This document shows, piece by piece, positions 24,868-32,746 of a stretch of 49,624 bases of DNA. The position numbers and the translations under genes were made by a program. Every line of letters begins with the position of its first letter. Position 1 is the first letter of the stretch. The notes beneath the pieces are model-generated. The model was not told the DNA's origin and ran no database searches. It saw only the letters and a program-made list of their open reading frames with translations. The DNA is taken from contig JAIELQ010000005.1 in assembly GCA_019752815.1 (NCBI GenBank), forward strand, positions 1-49,624, in the 5' to 3' direction. Source of the DNA: Patescibacteria group bacterium. Lineage in GTDB: Bacteria; Patescibacteriota; Minisyncoccia; Phycocordibacterales; UBA918.

Positions 24868-25662
24868 CTATTGTGCCACAGTCAGAACACTAAAACGAGG
24901 GACTCCGTATTGGTCAGGGTGGGTAATTGCAGTAAAGTCATGGGTGTTCGCGAGTATTTTTATTGCGGCTACTTGGGCTGGTTCATGTTCAATCCAGAGT
25001 TGACCAAGCGGTGTGAGGTACTGTGGTGCTTCAGTAATGATTCGAGTAATGATTTCCATGCCCGCAACACCACCAAATAATGCGAGATGTGGTTCGTGTT
25101 CTACAACATTGTCGTCGACAGTATTTGCAGTCGCATCAATGTACGGTGGGTTAGTAAGAATGTAATTAAACTGTTCACCATTGGCGATTTCTGAGAATAA
25201 GTCGCCACCGGAAACTTTATATTTTTCACTATCGTATATGATAGTGTTTTGTTTTATATTTTTTTCTATGGTTGGAAAGTGGGCAGGGTCGAGTTCAGCA
25301 AATGTAACGTTTGCGTCGGGAATAGCTTTGGCCACCGCTATACCAACAGCTCCACTGCCGGCACAAAGGTCGAGAATATGTAAAGACGAGGCAAGACCTC
25401 GTCCACCCGTAAGTTCGAGGTCTTGCCTCGAACTTTGTGATTTGATCGTGGTGATAGCTTGTTCAACCCAGTATTCAGTCTCGGGGCGGGGGATCAGCGG
25501 ATGGGAGTCGAGATGAATGGTGCAGTCAAGAAATGGCACAGAACCAATCAGGTAGGCAAGGGGTACTCCAGACTCCAGTCGAGCGCAATCAGCCTGAAAA
25601 GCCTGGCTTTCCACGCCGTGATATTTTTCCTTGAGGAGCCACGCTATTTCTTGATTTTTCAT
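24868..25662 (-). CDS. prmC: Peptide chain release factor N5-glutamine methyltransferase, with palindromic in-frame insertion
   Basis: 264 aa from ATG 25662. PrmC methylates the GGQ glutamine of release factors RF1 and RF2 with SAM. The N-terminal substrate-binding domain ends with LIPRPETEYWVEQA. The SAM-binding ILDLCAGSGAVGIAVA and the catalytic NPPY follow. Between them lies SSRQDLELTGGRGLASS, encoded by a DNA palindrome (25387-25430) and not part of the usual family sequence. The start is leaderless in style (TACCAT 6 nt upstream). The divergent cassette at 25734 has its promoter over the first codons of prmC. Confidence 0.93.
   Translation of the reverse strand: MKNQEIAWLLKEKYHGVESQAFQADCARLESGVPLAYLIGSVPFLDCTIHLDSHPLIPRPETEYWVEQAITTIKSQSSRQDLELTGGRGLASSLHILDLCAGSGAVGIAVAKAIPDANVTFAELDPAHFPTIEKNIKQNTIIYDSEKYKVSGGDLFSEIANGEQFNYILTNPPYIDATANTVDDNVVEHEPHLALFGGVAGMEIITRIITEAPQYLTPLGQLWIEHEPAQVAAIKILANTHDFTAITHPDQYGVPRFSVLTVAQ
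25387..25430. repeat. Palindromic element inside prmC
   Basis: CGAGGCAAGACCTCG (25387-25401) is the perfect reverse complement of CGAGGTCTTGCCTCG (25416-25430), 14 nt apart. Each arm is itself a small palindrome. It keeps the prmC frame and adds about 17 residues at the domain junction, like Rickettsia palindromic elements in concept. Confidence 0.85.
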
Positions 25663-25678
25663 CGAATTATGGTATGGT
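25651..25678 (+). promoter_or_regulatory. Promoter of the 25734-26231 gene
   Basis: TTGATT (25651-25656), 16-nt spacer, TATGGT (25673-25678); leader about 50 nt. It overlaps the start of divergent prmC. Confidence 0.55.
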
Positions 25679-25733
25679 ACTACACGGAAGCTTGGAAAAC
25701 AAGCAGACTGCAACCCCTAGATGGAGTGATGTC

Positions 25734-26231
25734 ATGACTATCTCGCACCGGACTGTTGGCAGAATGCGATCGGACTATCTTGCGCAAACACTTACTTTGC
25801 TTGAGCAAGCGCTGGCAATGTGTAAGCAAGAGCATGCAAAGCACCTGGCTCGAATTGAACGGGAGCTCAAAAAACTCCGTGATGTGGAGATTTCAGATAA
25901 ACTCTTCCTCGCCTTTGTGTCGATGATGCGACGGTCTGGTAGTCGTTACGATCTCCCGATACTTGGCAGTGATGAGTGGGTAGATTTTTGGGAAACTGGG
26001 AAAGAGGAGTTGCCAAACCCGGGCCAAAGACATGCCTATTTGATGATTTTGTTTGATGAGATGAAATCATGGCAGGTTGAAGGTGAACAATGCGTTCCGC
26101 GTTTTCTCGAATCGGCGATTGAAACAGTCAAGTTGAATCGTGATGGGGAACTGATTCCGTACAATTATGGGGATTATCCCTTTGATGAAAAGAAGGAGAA
26201 TGTTGGCGACATACTAGTAACCGTGTTTTGA
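25734..26231 (+). CDS. Hypothetical protein in an accessory cassette
   Basis: 165 aa from ATG 25734, where GGAG sits 7 nt upstream; the frame opens earlier at 25674 inside the promoter. An N-terminal coiled-coil stretch (LEQALAMCKQEHAKHLARIE, continuing in charged heptads) is followed by a mixed region rich in aromatic residues (DEWVDFWETGKEE). No membrane segment or signal peptide; two Cys. Not recognised. It has its own promoter and terminator and a different codon style from prmC and the ABC genes beside it. Confidence 0.7.
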   Translation: MTISHRTVGRMRSDYLAQTLTLLEQALAMCKQEHAKHLARIERELKKLRDVEISDKLFLAFVSMMRRSGSRYDLPILGSDEWVDFWETGKEELPNPGQRHAYLMILFDEMKSWQVEGEQCVPRFLESAIETVKLNRDGELIPYNYGDYPFDEKKENVGDILVTVF

Positions 26232-26240
26232 GAGCTTTTA

Positions 26241-26269
26241 AAAAGGCGCATCCATGTGGTGTGCCTTTT
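26241..26269 (+). terminator. Terminator of the 25734-26231 gene
   Basis: AAAAGGCGCA pairs with TGTGCCTTTT, then CTTTA. It stands 9 nt after the stop codon. Confidence 0.8.
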
Positions 26270-26291
26270 CTTTATGTAATGTTTATCGTGG

Positions 26292-26308
26292 TATACTGGC
26301 TTATATAT
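26292..26308 (+). promoter_or_regulatory. -10 box of the ABC exporter operon
   Basis: TATACT (26292-26297) with an 11-nt gap to ATG 26309; no Shine-Dalgarno. Confidence 0.6.
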
Positions 26309-27073
26309 ATGTCAGACAACACTAATGTGCCGATGTTGGAGATTAGGGATTTGGTAAAGGTGTATAAAGGGGGAAAGAAAAAGGACGACAAAACTGCCGT
26401 TGATGGCATTAATTTATCTATCCCGCGCGGGGCGTTTTTTGGATTGCTTGGTCCCAATGGGGCGGGGAAGTCGACGACAATTCATTGTATTACAGGCATT
26501 GCACAACCGACGACTGGGCAGATTTTAATTGATGGTGTAGATGTGGTGGCTGACTACAAACTGGCTCGTACCAAAGTCGGTCTCTCGCCCCAGGAATTTA
26601 ACGTAGATATTTTCTCAACCCCAGTAGAACTGATGGATTACATGGGTGGGTATTATGGTATTCCGCAAGAAGCAAAAATGAAGCGGATTAATGAATTGAT
26701 TGCCCAATTTGATTTGGAAGAACACCGCAATGTAAAGTTTCAAAAATTATCAGGCGGACTAAAGCGTCGGGCGATGTTAGGACGGGCACTGGTTCATACT
26801 CCAGACCTACTCATTCTCGACGAGCCAACAGCCGGAGTTGATGTTGAACAACGCCGAGCACTGTGGGCATATCTGAAGAAGTTAAACGAAGACGGTAAGA
26901 CCATCATTCTCACCTCGCACTACTTGGAAGAGATTCAGTATCTATGCCGAGATATTGCAATTATTAATCATGGCAAGATTGTGGCATCTGGCACCAAAGA
27001 AGAGTTTATGAAAGATGGAAAATCAATTGAGGAAGCGTATCTGGCGGTTATTAGTGAATCTGACAACAAGTAA
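26309..27073 (+). CDS. ABC-2 transporter ATP-binding protein
   Basis: 254 aa from ATG 26309, chosen for the TATACT box upstream and the family N-terminus. Walker A GPNGAGKST, Q-loop SPQEF, signature LSGGLKRRA, Walker B LLILDEPTAGVD, H-loop TSHYLEE. This is the drug/lipid/polysaccharide-export class of ATPase (DrrA/NatA-like). The permease gene begins one base after its stop, so the pair forms one exporter. The substrate is unknown. Confidence 0.93.
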   Translation: MSDNTNVPMLEIRDLVKVYKGGKKKDDKTAVDGINLSIPRGAFFGLLGPNGAGKSTTIHCITGIAQPTTGQILIDGVDVVADYKLARTKVGLSPQEFNVDIFSTPVELMDYMGGYYGIPQEAKMKRINELIAQFDLEEHRNVKFQKLSGGLKRRAMLGRALVHTPDLLILDEPTAGVDVEQRRALWAYLKKLNEDGKTIILTSHYLEEIQYLCRDIAIINHGKIVASGTKEEFMKDGKSIEEAYLAVISESDNK

Positions 27074-27074
27074 T

Positions 27075-27989
27075 ATGCAAAACCCAGAAAACAAAAAAAT
27101 GGCCGGTGGTTCTGTGGTGGATGAAATGCGAGGCGCGCAAGAACCTGCGACTGAGGCGTATCGCGCATACGACGAAGAGCAGGTGCGCAGCGGCAACAAA
27201 GCAGTTCGCCAGCACAGGACTACCGGAGTAAACTGGATAGGGTTGTATACGATGCTACGGAGGGAGGTTAAACGAACCCTGCGTGTATCGATTCAAACTC
27301 TCGCCGCGCCGGTTATTTCAGCTGCCTTGTATATTTTTATTTTTGGAACGGTGATTGGTACAAAAATTGATGACTTTGCGGGTGTGCCGTACATTTCGTT
27401 TGTGTTCCCGGGAGTCTTGATGCTCTCGATAATCAATGCCAGTTTTTCGAGTGCATCATCGGCGTTGTTCTTTATGAAGTTCACACGTGGGATTGAGGAA
27501 ATTTTAATCACGCCGTTTTCGTACCTCGAAATGTTAGTTGGGTTTGTGGGGAGTGCTGTGGCGCGGGCTATGATTGTGGCGTTCCTGATTCTGATTGTGG
27601 GAGTATTGTTTGGAGCAGTTACACTCACCAATCCACTCATGTTCATATTTTATGTTGCGGCTATTTCGGCTATCTTTGCGATGTTGGGAATTATCGTAGC
27701 CTTGTGGGCCGAGGGGTTTGAGCAGCTGCAGATGTTAAATACGTTTGTGATTACACCACTGACGTATCTTGGGGGTATCTTCTATTCGATTACCATGTTG
27801 CCTGCACTCGCCGCCCAAATTACGGTCCTTAATCCGTTCTTTTATTTTGCCGATGGTATTCGTGGCGCCATGATTGGCTACCATGAAGCTAATCAGCTTG
27901 TAGGCTTGGTAATTACCGTTGGTTTAGTTCTGGTTCTCGGCACCTTGGTAACACAGATATTTAAACGTGGTTGGAAAATCCGAGCATAG
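27075..27989 (+). CDS. ABC-2 type permease
   Basis: 304 aa from ATG 27075; the frame upstream overlaps the ATPase gene. A hydrophilic N-terminal stretch of about 50 residues is followed by six membrane helices. The conserved ABC-2 segment FVFPGVLMLSIINASFSS and the late YLGGIFYSITMLP loop are present. It works with the ATPase at 26309 as a homodimeric exporter. Palindrome E4 starts right after its stop. Confidence 0.9.
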   Translation: MQNPENKKMAGGSVVDEMRGAQEPATEAYRAYDEEQVRSGNKAVRQHRTTGVNWIGLYTMLRREVKRTLRVSIQTLAAPVISAALYIFIFGTVIGTKIDDFAGVPYISFVFPGVLMLSIINASFSSASSALFFMKFTRGIEEILITPFSYLEMLVGFVGSAVARAMIVAFLILIVGVLFGAVTLTNPLMFIFYVAAISAIFAMLGIIVALWAEGFEQLQMLNTFVITPLTYLGGIFYSITMLPALAAQITVLNPFFYFADGIRGAMIGYHEANQLVGLVITVGLVLVLGTLVTQIFKRGWKIRA

Positions 27990-27991
27990 TA

Positions 27992-28099
27992 ATCTAAAAA
28001 TCACCATCTGCGTTGTTGCTCGGTCGCTCGCTTTTCACCGTACAGATGTACGGCTCATACGCTCACTCGGTCGCGCCTAGCATCTTAGTGATTTTGTAG
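27992..28099. repeat. Long imperfect palindrome E4, after the ABC permease stop
   Basis: AAAAATCAC pairs with GTGATTTT at the outer ends. Left boundary CATCTGCGTTGTTGC, right boundary CGCGCCTAGCATCT, tip CCGTAC-AGAT-GTACGG (28038-28053). Inner arms CGGTCGCTCG and CTCACTCGGTCG also contain repeats. Confidence 0.85.
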
Positions 28100-28114
28100 A
28101 ATACTATTATGATG

Positions 28115-28142
28115 TTAGTTGAGCTCGTGCGAAAAATATAGT
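28115..28142 (+). promoter_or_regulatory. Promoter of the 28172-28393 gene
   Basis: TTAGTT (28115-28120), 16-nt spacer, TATAGT (28137-28142). The leader is about 25 nt with AAAAAGGAG. Confidence 0.55.
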
Positions 28143-28171
28143 TTAATACACAACAGAAAAAGGAGATGACG

Positions 28172-28393
28172 ATGAAACGTTTCGTTCGCCTCTTGCTGAA
28201 AGACTGGCAGATTAGCCCTGCACTCGTCATTTTCTATGCATTCTCTTTGGGTTTGTATGAAATGAATGCGTACGGTGTGTATCTGGCGACCACTTTCTTT
28301 TATGATCACTTTGTCATGCTGTTTTTAGGTTTTGTGGTCGCAAAAAACTGCCTGGACGGACTTTGCAAAAAAGTAATGCGGTTTCCAGTGTGA
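28172..28393 (+). CDS. Small membrane protein in an accessory cassette
   Basis: 73 aa. ATG 28172 has AAGGAG six nt upstream; the in-frame ATG at 28166 is too close to it. A basic N-terminus (MKRFVRLLLKDW) precedes two hydrophobic helices (about 14-35 and 40-57); the C-terminus is again basic (KNCLDGLCKKVMR). Not recognised. Own promoter and GC-rich hairpin. It could be a membrane peptide or a holin-like protein, but nothing supports a choice. Confidence 0.65.
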   Translation: MKRFVRLLLKDWQISPALVIFYAFSLGLYEMNAYGVYLATTFFYDHFVMLFLGFVVAKNCLDGLCKKVMRFPV

Positions 28394-28407
28394 CCCATGC
28401 ATCCCCA

Positions 28408-28437
28408 CAGCCCCTCACGCAATCGCGTGTGGGGCTG
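28408..28437. terminator. GC-rich hairpin after the 28172-28393 gene
   Basis: CAGCCCC-t-CACGC, loop AATC, GCGTG-t-GGGGCTG: a 12-bp stem. The aldolase -10 box begins two bases downstream, so there is no long T-run. Confidence 0.7.
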
Positions 28438-28438
28438 A

Positions 28439-28453
28439 TATACTTTTATCAGT
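28439..28453 (+). promoter_or_regulatory. -10 box of the aldolase gene
   Basis: TATACT (28439-28444) 9 nt before ATG 28454. The message should start within about 3 nt of the ATG. Confidence 0.65.
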
Positions 28454-29479
28454 ATGAATAAAAATCCAAAATTATATGAAACCGTTGCTGCTCTAATGGC
28501 GCACGGAAAAGGAATTCTTGCCGCAGATGAAAGTGATAGTACTGCCGGCAAGCGACTGGAGATGGTACATCTCCCAAACGATGAAGGTAACCGACAAGAT
28601 TTTCGTGAACTCTTGTTCACCGCGCCAGGTATTGAGGAATATTTGTCAGGGGTGATTCTCTATGATTCAACCTTAAAGTCCGGAACTGATGATGGTACAC
28701 CGTTTGGTGACCTCTTGATTTCACGGGGAATTATTCCGGGTATCAAAGTTGATACGGGAACAAAAGACTTTGAAGGATTTAAGGGGGAAGTGGTGACGCA
28801 AGGATTGGATAATCTTGAGGAACGATTCAAAGAATACTATGACCTCGGTGCACGGTTTGCCAAATGGCGGATGGTAGTTTCAATTGATGAAACTATTCCA
28901 ACTGACGAATGTCTCGAAGCTAACTCAGTGATGATGGCGCGCTACGCACAGATTGCTCAAAAATGTGGCATTGTACCGATGCTTGAGCCCGAAGTTATTT
29001 TTGCGGGCGGACACGATATTGTGCGCGCCGAAGCAGTTACAACCCGAGCGATTCAAATTCTGTTCCATACCATGATGCGGTACAAGGTAGATCTCGAAGG
29101 ATTAATCCTCAAATCATCAATGGTGCTCGCTGGTGATTTATACCCACAACAATCAACGCCAGAAGAAATCGCCAATGCCACCTTGCGCACCTTCCATATG
29201 TCAGTGCCGTACGCTGTGGGTGGAATTGTATTCCTCTCAGGTGGACAGACTCCGAAACGAGCGACTGAGAACCTAAACGCTATTGCCAAATTAGGTGCTC
29301 AACCGTGGCCAATTACGTTCTCATACTCACGAGCGATTGAAGAACCGTTCTTGCTCGCATGGGGAGGGAAGCCAGAGAATGCAGATGAAGCGCAAAAGAT
29401 GCTTCTGCATGTATGCAAGATGAACTCTTTGGCTACCAAAGGTGAGTATGATGGAAGTAAGGACTCAAAGCTAAAGTAG
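28454..29479 (+). CDS. Fructose-bisphosphate aldolase, class I
   Basis: 341 aa, full length for the eukaryote-like class I family. The N-terminal GKGILAADESDSTAGKR phosphate and substrate motif, VPMLEPEV, and the Schiff-base lysine segment LILKSSMVLAG are all present, then LSGGQTPKRATENLNAI. It splits fructose 1,6-bisphosphate into dihydroxyacetone phosphate and glyceraldehyde 3-phosphate, or works in reverse. With pgi at 47905 and the glucan operon at 30097 it supports active hexose metabolism. No metal-site residues of class II aldolase are needed. Confidence 0.95.
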   Translation: MNKNPKLYETVAALMAHGKGILAADESDSTAGKRLEMVHLPNDEGNRQDFRELLFTAPGIEEYLSGVILYDSTLKSGTDDGTPFGDLLISRGIIPGIKVDTGTKDFEGFKGEVVTQGLDNLEERFKEYYDLGARFAKWRMVVSIDETIPTDECLEANSVMMARYAQIAQKCGIVPMLEPEVIFAGGHDIVRAEAVTTRAIQILFHTMMRYKVDLEGLILKSSMVLAGDLYPQQSTPEEIANATLRTFHMSVPYAVGGIVFLSGGQTPKRATENLNAIAKLGAQPWPITFSYSRAIEEPFLLAWGGKPENADEAQKMLLHVCKMNSLATKGEYDGSKDSKLK

Positions 29480-29487
29480 GGGCACAT

Positions 29488-29591
29488 CCAAAAATTGAAT
29501 GAAGAAATGAGCGTTGCGATTATTCTGAATTTATGTCCCGTTTTCCCTCCTAAGGAAAATCGCTGGACCGCAATCTCCTCAACTTTTTGTG
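29488..29591. repeat. Palindromic repeat E9 with module B, after the aldolase stop
   Basis: Outer arms CCAAAAATTGAATGAAG and CTCCTCAACTTTTTGTG pair imperfectly; TTGCG and CGCAA pair inside. It shares 20 identical nt (29516-29535 with 13805-13824) and 27 identical nt (29546-29572 with 13882-13908) with E8. Confidence 0.85.
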
Positions 29592-29626
29592 AACGAGGTT
29601 CTGCGACTTGGAGGTTTTAAAATGAC

Positions 29627-29720
29627 CGTCTTTGCGAGAAGTGCAGCGTATGCGAAACGACGTGGCAATCCAGAGTTTTGTGACTGCGGTCCTGGATTGC
29701 TTTGCAAGCTCGCAAAGACG
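29627..29720. repeat. 94-bp palindrome with CGTCTTTGCGAG ends
   Basis: CGTCTTTGCGAG (29627-29638) is the exact reverse complement of CTCGCAAAGACG (29709-29720); inside, GCAATCCAG pairs with CTGGATTGC. The layout recalls hairpin repeats with GTCATTGCGAG ends and GCAATCC cores that are common in several unrelated bacterial genomes. Confidence 0.85.
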
Positions 29721-29728
29721 AAGGTAAC

Positions 29729-29755
29729 AAAAAACTCCCAATTGGGAGCTTTTTT
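29729..29755. terminator. Bidirectional terminator between aldolase and bL33
   Basis: CTCCCAATTGGGAG flanked by AAAAAA and CTTTTTT. Serves both converging transcripts. Confidence 0.85.
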
Positions 29756-29756
29756 G

Positions 29757-29936
29757 TTATTTCTTTTGTTTGTAGACAGTGTGTTCTTTGGCGATTGGGT
29801 TGAACTTTTTGGTTTCGTACTTCTTTGATGGGTCTTTCTTTACTTTATTGTTAAAACGAGTGTAGTACACGTGGCCTTTTCCAACGCCTTTGGCGTTGCC
29901 GGCTGATACCAACTTTACGAGTAAATCTTGTGACAT
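29757..29936 (-). CDS. rpmG: 50S ribosomal protein L33
   Basis: 59 aa. The sequence starts MSQDLLVKLVSAGNAKGVGK, continues with GHVYYTRFNNKVKKDPSKK, and ends in the L33 tail KKFNPIAKEHTVYKQKK. The pattern (LVS..GTGH.Y.T.KN......L.LKKF.P....H..YKE) identifies bL33. It is a small basic protein of the large ribosomal subunit near the E site. The zinc-binding cysteines of some L33 forms are absent, so this is the zinc-free type. A strong promoter lies 9 nt before the ATG. Confidence 0.93.
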   Translation of the reverse strand: MSQDLLVKLVSAGNAKGVGKGHVYYTRFNNKVKKDPSKKYETKKFNPIAKEHTVYKQKK

Positions 29937-29945
29937 AGTGGGGAG

Positions 29946-29974
29946 ATTCTATCAGAAATGAGCTGATACGTCAA
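29946..29974 (-). promoter_or_regulatory. Promoter of rpmG
   Basis: Minus strand: TTGACG (29969-29974), 17-nt spacer, TAGAAT (29946-29951), then 9 nt to ATG. Confidence 0.75.
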
Positions 29975-30061
29975 TTTATTGTGTTCCAACGAGTCCTATC
30001 AACATGTTTTAGTGGTGTATTGCGGTCCACAAAAAAGTACCGTGGTATTATGGCTTTGTAA

Positions 30062-30083
30062 GTAAATACAACATTGTATTTAC
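30062..30083. promoter_or_regulatory. Perfect 22-bp palindrome, likely operator of the glucan operon
   Basis: GTAAATACAA and TTGTATTTAC are perfect inverted arms around CA. It lies between a TATTAT box (30046-30051) and ATG 30097. The two-base centre makes a stable RNA hairpin unlikely, so binding of a dimeric repressor is the best guess. Confidence 0.65.
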
Positions 30084-30096
30084 ACGCCTTTTTGCC

Positions 30097-31320
30097 ATGA
30101 AAGTACTCACTTTTGGCTGGGATTTTCCACCGTCACGAAACGGTGGTCTTGGCGTGGCTTGTTATGGGTTAACTCGAGAGCTTGCGACCGAAGGAATTGA
30201 AGTACTGTTTGTGCTCCCTAAAAAACAAGAAACAATCGGCACCCCAAAATTTATTTTTGCTGGGCAGGAACATAAAACAACCGTTATTGAAGTTAATTCA
30301 GCGATTGCTCCGTACCACAGTGGTTCGAGCCAGGTTACAAGTGTTATTGGCTACCATAGTGATGGCACACCAAAATACGCCACCCGAACTATGCTTGATG
30401 AGGTACATCTGTTTGCCATTCAAGCTGCTGCAATCGCGCGAACCCATCAATTTGATATCATTCATGCGCATGATTGGACGTCATATTTAGCTGGTGTGGC
30501 CGCCAAGAAGGCTAGTGGTAAACCACTGATACTTCATGTTCATGCGACTTCGTTTGACCAGGCGGCGAGCAACAATGTTGACCCAAGTATCTTTCGGATT
30601 GAACAAGATGCCTTTAACACTGCTGATACGATTGTGGCGGTAAGTGAATTCACGCGGCGGATTATTATTGAAAAGCACCGTATAGCACCGGAAAAAATTG
30701 TCGTCGTGCATAACGGATGTGACACCTTTATTCCTCCCGTACACGATCCGTCGCTGAAAGAATTAAAAGCTCAAGGTAAAAAAATTGTTCTCTATCACGG
30801 ACGTATCACTATTCAAAAAGGAGTCGACTATTTTGTGCGGGCGGCGCGACGAGTCGTTGATGTTGATCCAAATATTGTGTTTGTGATTTCTGGTTGGGGT
30901 GATATGCAGAATCAGATTATTAGGATGGTGGGAGAATTAGGGTTGTCGGGAAATGTTATTTTTGCTGGGGCGTTGTGGGAGGAGGAACGTGACCGTATGT
31001 ATCAGACCGCTGATTTGGTGGTGATGCCGTCGGTCTCTGAACCATTTGGACTCGTGCCACTTGAAGCACTGCAACACGGTACGCCGTCACTTATATCCAA
31101 ACAGTCAGGAGTGGCCGAGGTCCTCACGCATGTGCTCAAGGTTGATTTCTGGGATACGGATGCAATGGCGAATCAAATTTTGGCTACAATGCGGTATGAT
31201 GTAATGCGAACGCAACTGGCGAGTCATGGCCGCCAGGAAATAAATCGTTTGTCGTGGCGTGAGGCTGCTAAAAAAGTGGTGAGTTTATATAAAAATCTTG
31301 TTAATTTAATTCGGGCGTAA
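30097..31320 (+). CDS. Glycogen-synthase-like glycosyltransferase (GT4/GT5)
   Basis: 407 aa with a GT-B fold. N-terminal glycine-rich loop FPPSRNGGLGVACYGLTREL, HAHDWTSYLAG, the second-domain YHGRITIQKGVDYFVRAA, and the nucleotide-sugar motif EPFGLVPLEALQHG (E-x7-E). The family uses ADP- or UDP-glucose to extend alpha-1,4-glucan. First gene of a four-gene operon with GH57 and GH15 enzymes, which makes glycogen the likely product; other GT4 activities cannot be excluded from sequence alone. Preceded by a palindromic operator. Confidence 0.88.
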   Translation: MKVLTFGWDFPPSRNGGLGVACYGLTRELATEGIEVLFVLPKKQETIGTPKFIFAGQEHKTTVIEVNSAIAPYHSGSSQVTSVIGYHSDGTPKYATRTMLDEVHLFAIQAAAIARTHQFDIIHAHDWTSYLAGVAAKKASGKPLILHVHATSFDQAASNNVDPSIFRIEQDAFNTADTIVAVSEFTRRIIIEKHRIAPEKIVVVHNGCDTFIPPVHDPSLKELKAQGKKIVLYHGRITIQKGVDYFVRAARRVVDVDPNIVFVISGWGDMQNQIIRMVGELGLSGNVIFAGALWEEERDRMYQTADLVVMPSVSEPFGLVPLEALQHGTPSLISKQSGVAEVLTHVLKVDFWDTDAMANQILATMRYDVMRTQLASHGRQEINRLSWREAAKKVVSLYKNLVNLIRA

Positions 31321-31321
31321 T

Positions 31322-32740
31322 ATGTTATCGGTCTGTCCCTATTTTCACGTCCATCAACCATATCGCGTCAAGCAATATCGGGTTTTTGATATTGGTAATG
31401 ACACTGAGTATTTTAATGATGGTAGTGAGACTGATTTAAACAATCGGCGCATCATAGAAAAAGTGGCCAATAAATCCTATCGGCCAACTAATAAAATGTT
31501 AAAAGAACTCCTCGATGCCCATCCGGAATTTCGGTTTGCGTTATCGTTTTCTGGAACGGCGCTCGATCAATTTGAAGCGTACGCGCCCGATGTCCTTGAG
31601 TCATTTCAAGAGCTGGTGGCTACTGGACGGGTTGAGATTTTGGCTGATACCTATCACCACTCGCTCGCGTTCTTTTATTCGGTACCAGAATTTGAACGAC
31701 AGGTACAAAAACACCAAAAACGTATCGAAGATTTATTTGGGCTAACACCAAAAGTTTTTCGCAACACTGAATTATCCTATCGTAATGATTTGGCTAAATG
31801 GTGTGAGGATAATGGGTACTTGGGAATTATGGCTGAAGGGTGGGACAAGTACCTTGGCTGGCGCAGCCCTAACTACGTGTACAGTCCAAAAGATTGTCGT
31901 TCAATCAAGGTGCTGTTAAAGAACTACAAACTATCAGACGATGTGGCTTTTCGATTTGGGAACCAGGCTTGGGAATCGTTCCCACTGCGGGCCGAAACAT
32001 TTGCGGATTGGGTACATGCCCATCATGGGGACGGGCAGACGGTGAATTTATTCATGGACTATGAGACGTTTGGTGAGCACCAATGGGAAGACACGGGCAT
32101 CTTTAACTTTTTACGGGCTCTACCTTCACAAATCCTCAAACATCCTGATACTAGTTTTAAAACGCCCACCGAAACAATTTTGTCCTACGACTCAACAGGG
32201 GAGTATGATGTGCCAGACGTACTCACGTGGGCTGACACCGACCGTGATCTCACTGCTTGGACCGGGAATGATATTCAACGCGATGCGTTAGCTAAAATTT
32301 ATGCGCTCGAGGCTGATGTGATGGAAATTAATGACCCACAGCTTACGGAAATTTGGCGTAAACTGCAAACGTCAGACCACTTCTACTACATGTGTACCAA
32401 GTGGTCTAACGACGGAGATGTTCACGCCTACTTCAGTCCGTACCAATCCCCATATGACGCATATATCGCTTTCATGAATGCGTTATCTGATTTACAATTG
32501 AGAGTAGCAGATAGGGTAATGAAAGTGCGTTTAAAGAAACAGGCAGCACAAGAAGCAAAAGAAAAAAGAGCTGAAGCAAGGGCAAAAGCAAAAGAACTGG
32601 CAAAACCAACCGTTCGCCCTGAGCCACCGCTTGAACTTGTTGTTGCCAAGGTAACTATCAAAATGAGAATAGAAGCCTGGTTGCGACATTCGCACATAGG
32701 ACGAAAAATATGGGGGTTATTCCACAAGAATAAAAAATAG
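31322..32740 (+). CDS. Glycoside hydrolase family 57 (alpha-amylase/glucanotransferase-like)
   Basis: 472 aa; the ATG is one base after the glycosyltransferase stop. GH57 regions are clear: FHVHQPYR (H9 and H11), the nucleophile E150 in FRNTELSY, and the acid/base D246 in MDYETFGEHQ. GH57 enzymes cleave or rearrange alpha-1,4 or alpha-1,6 glucan. The closest layout known to me is the single-domain archaeal alpha-amylase of about 470 aa. The last 75 residues form a basic Ala/Lys/Glu-rich tail (QAAQEAKEKRAEARAKAKEL) not needed for catalysis, perhaps for binding nucleic acid, polyphosphate or a partner. Confidence 0.9.
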   Translation: MLSVCPYFHVHQPYRVKQYRVFDIGNDTEYFNDGSETDLNNRRIIEKVANKSYRPTNKMLKELLDAHPEFRFALSFSGTALDQFEAYAPDVLESFQELVATGRVEILADTYHHSLAFFYSVPEFERQVQKHQKRIEDLFGLTPKVFRNTELSYRNDLAKWCEDNGYLGIMAEGWDKYLGWRSPNYVYSPKDCRSIKVLLKNYKLSDDVAFRFGNQAWESFPLRAETFADWVHAHHGDGQTVNLFMDYETFGEHQWEDTGIFNFLRALPSQILKHPDTSFKTPTETILSYDSTGEYDVPDVLTWADTDRDLTAWTGNDIQRDALAKIYALEADVMEINDPQLTEIWRKLQTSDHFYYMCTKWSNDGDVHAYFSPYQSPYDAYIAFMNALSDLQLRVADRVMKVRLKKQAAQEAKEKRAEARAKAKELAKPTVRPEPPLELVVAKVTIKMRIEAWLRHSHIGRKIWGLFHKNKK

Positions 32741-32746
32741 TTCTTT

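Noticed and set aside
29589-29828. 79-codon plus-strand frame after the aldolase
   Set aside because: It runs through a palindromic repeat and a terminator and antisense to ribosomal protein L33.
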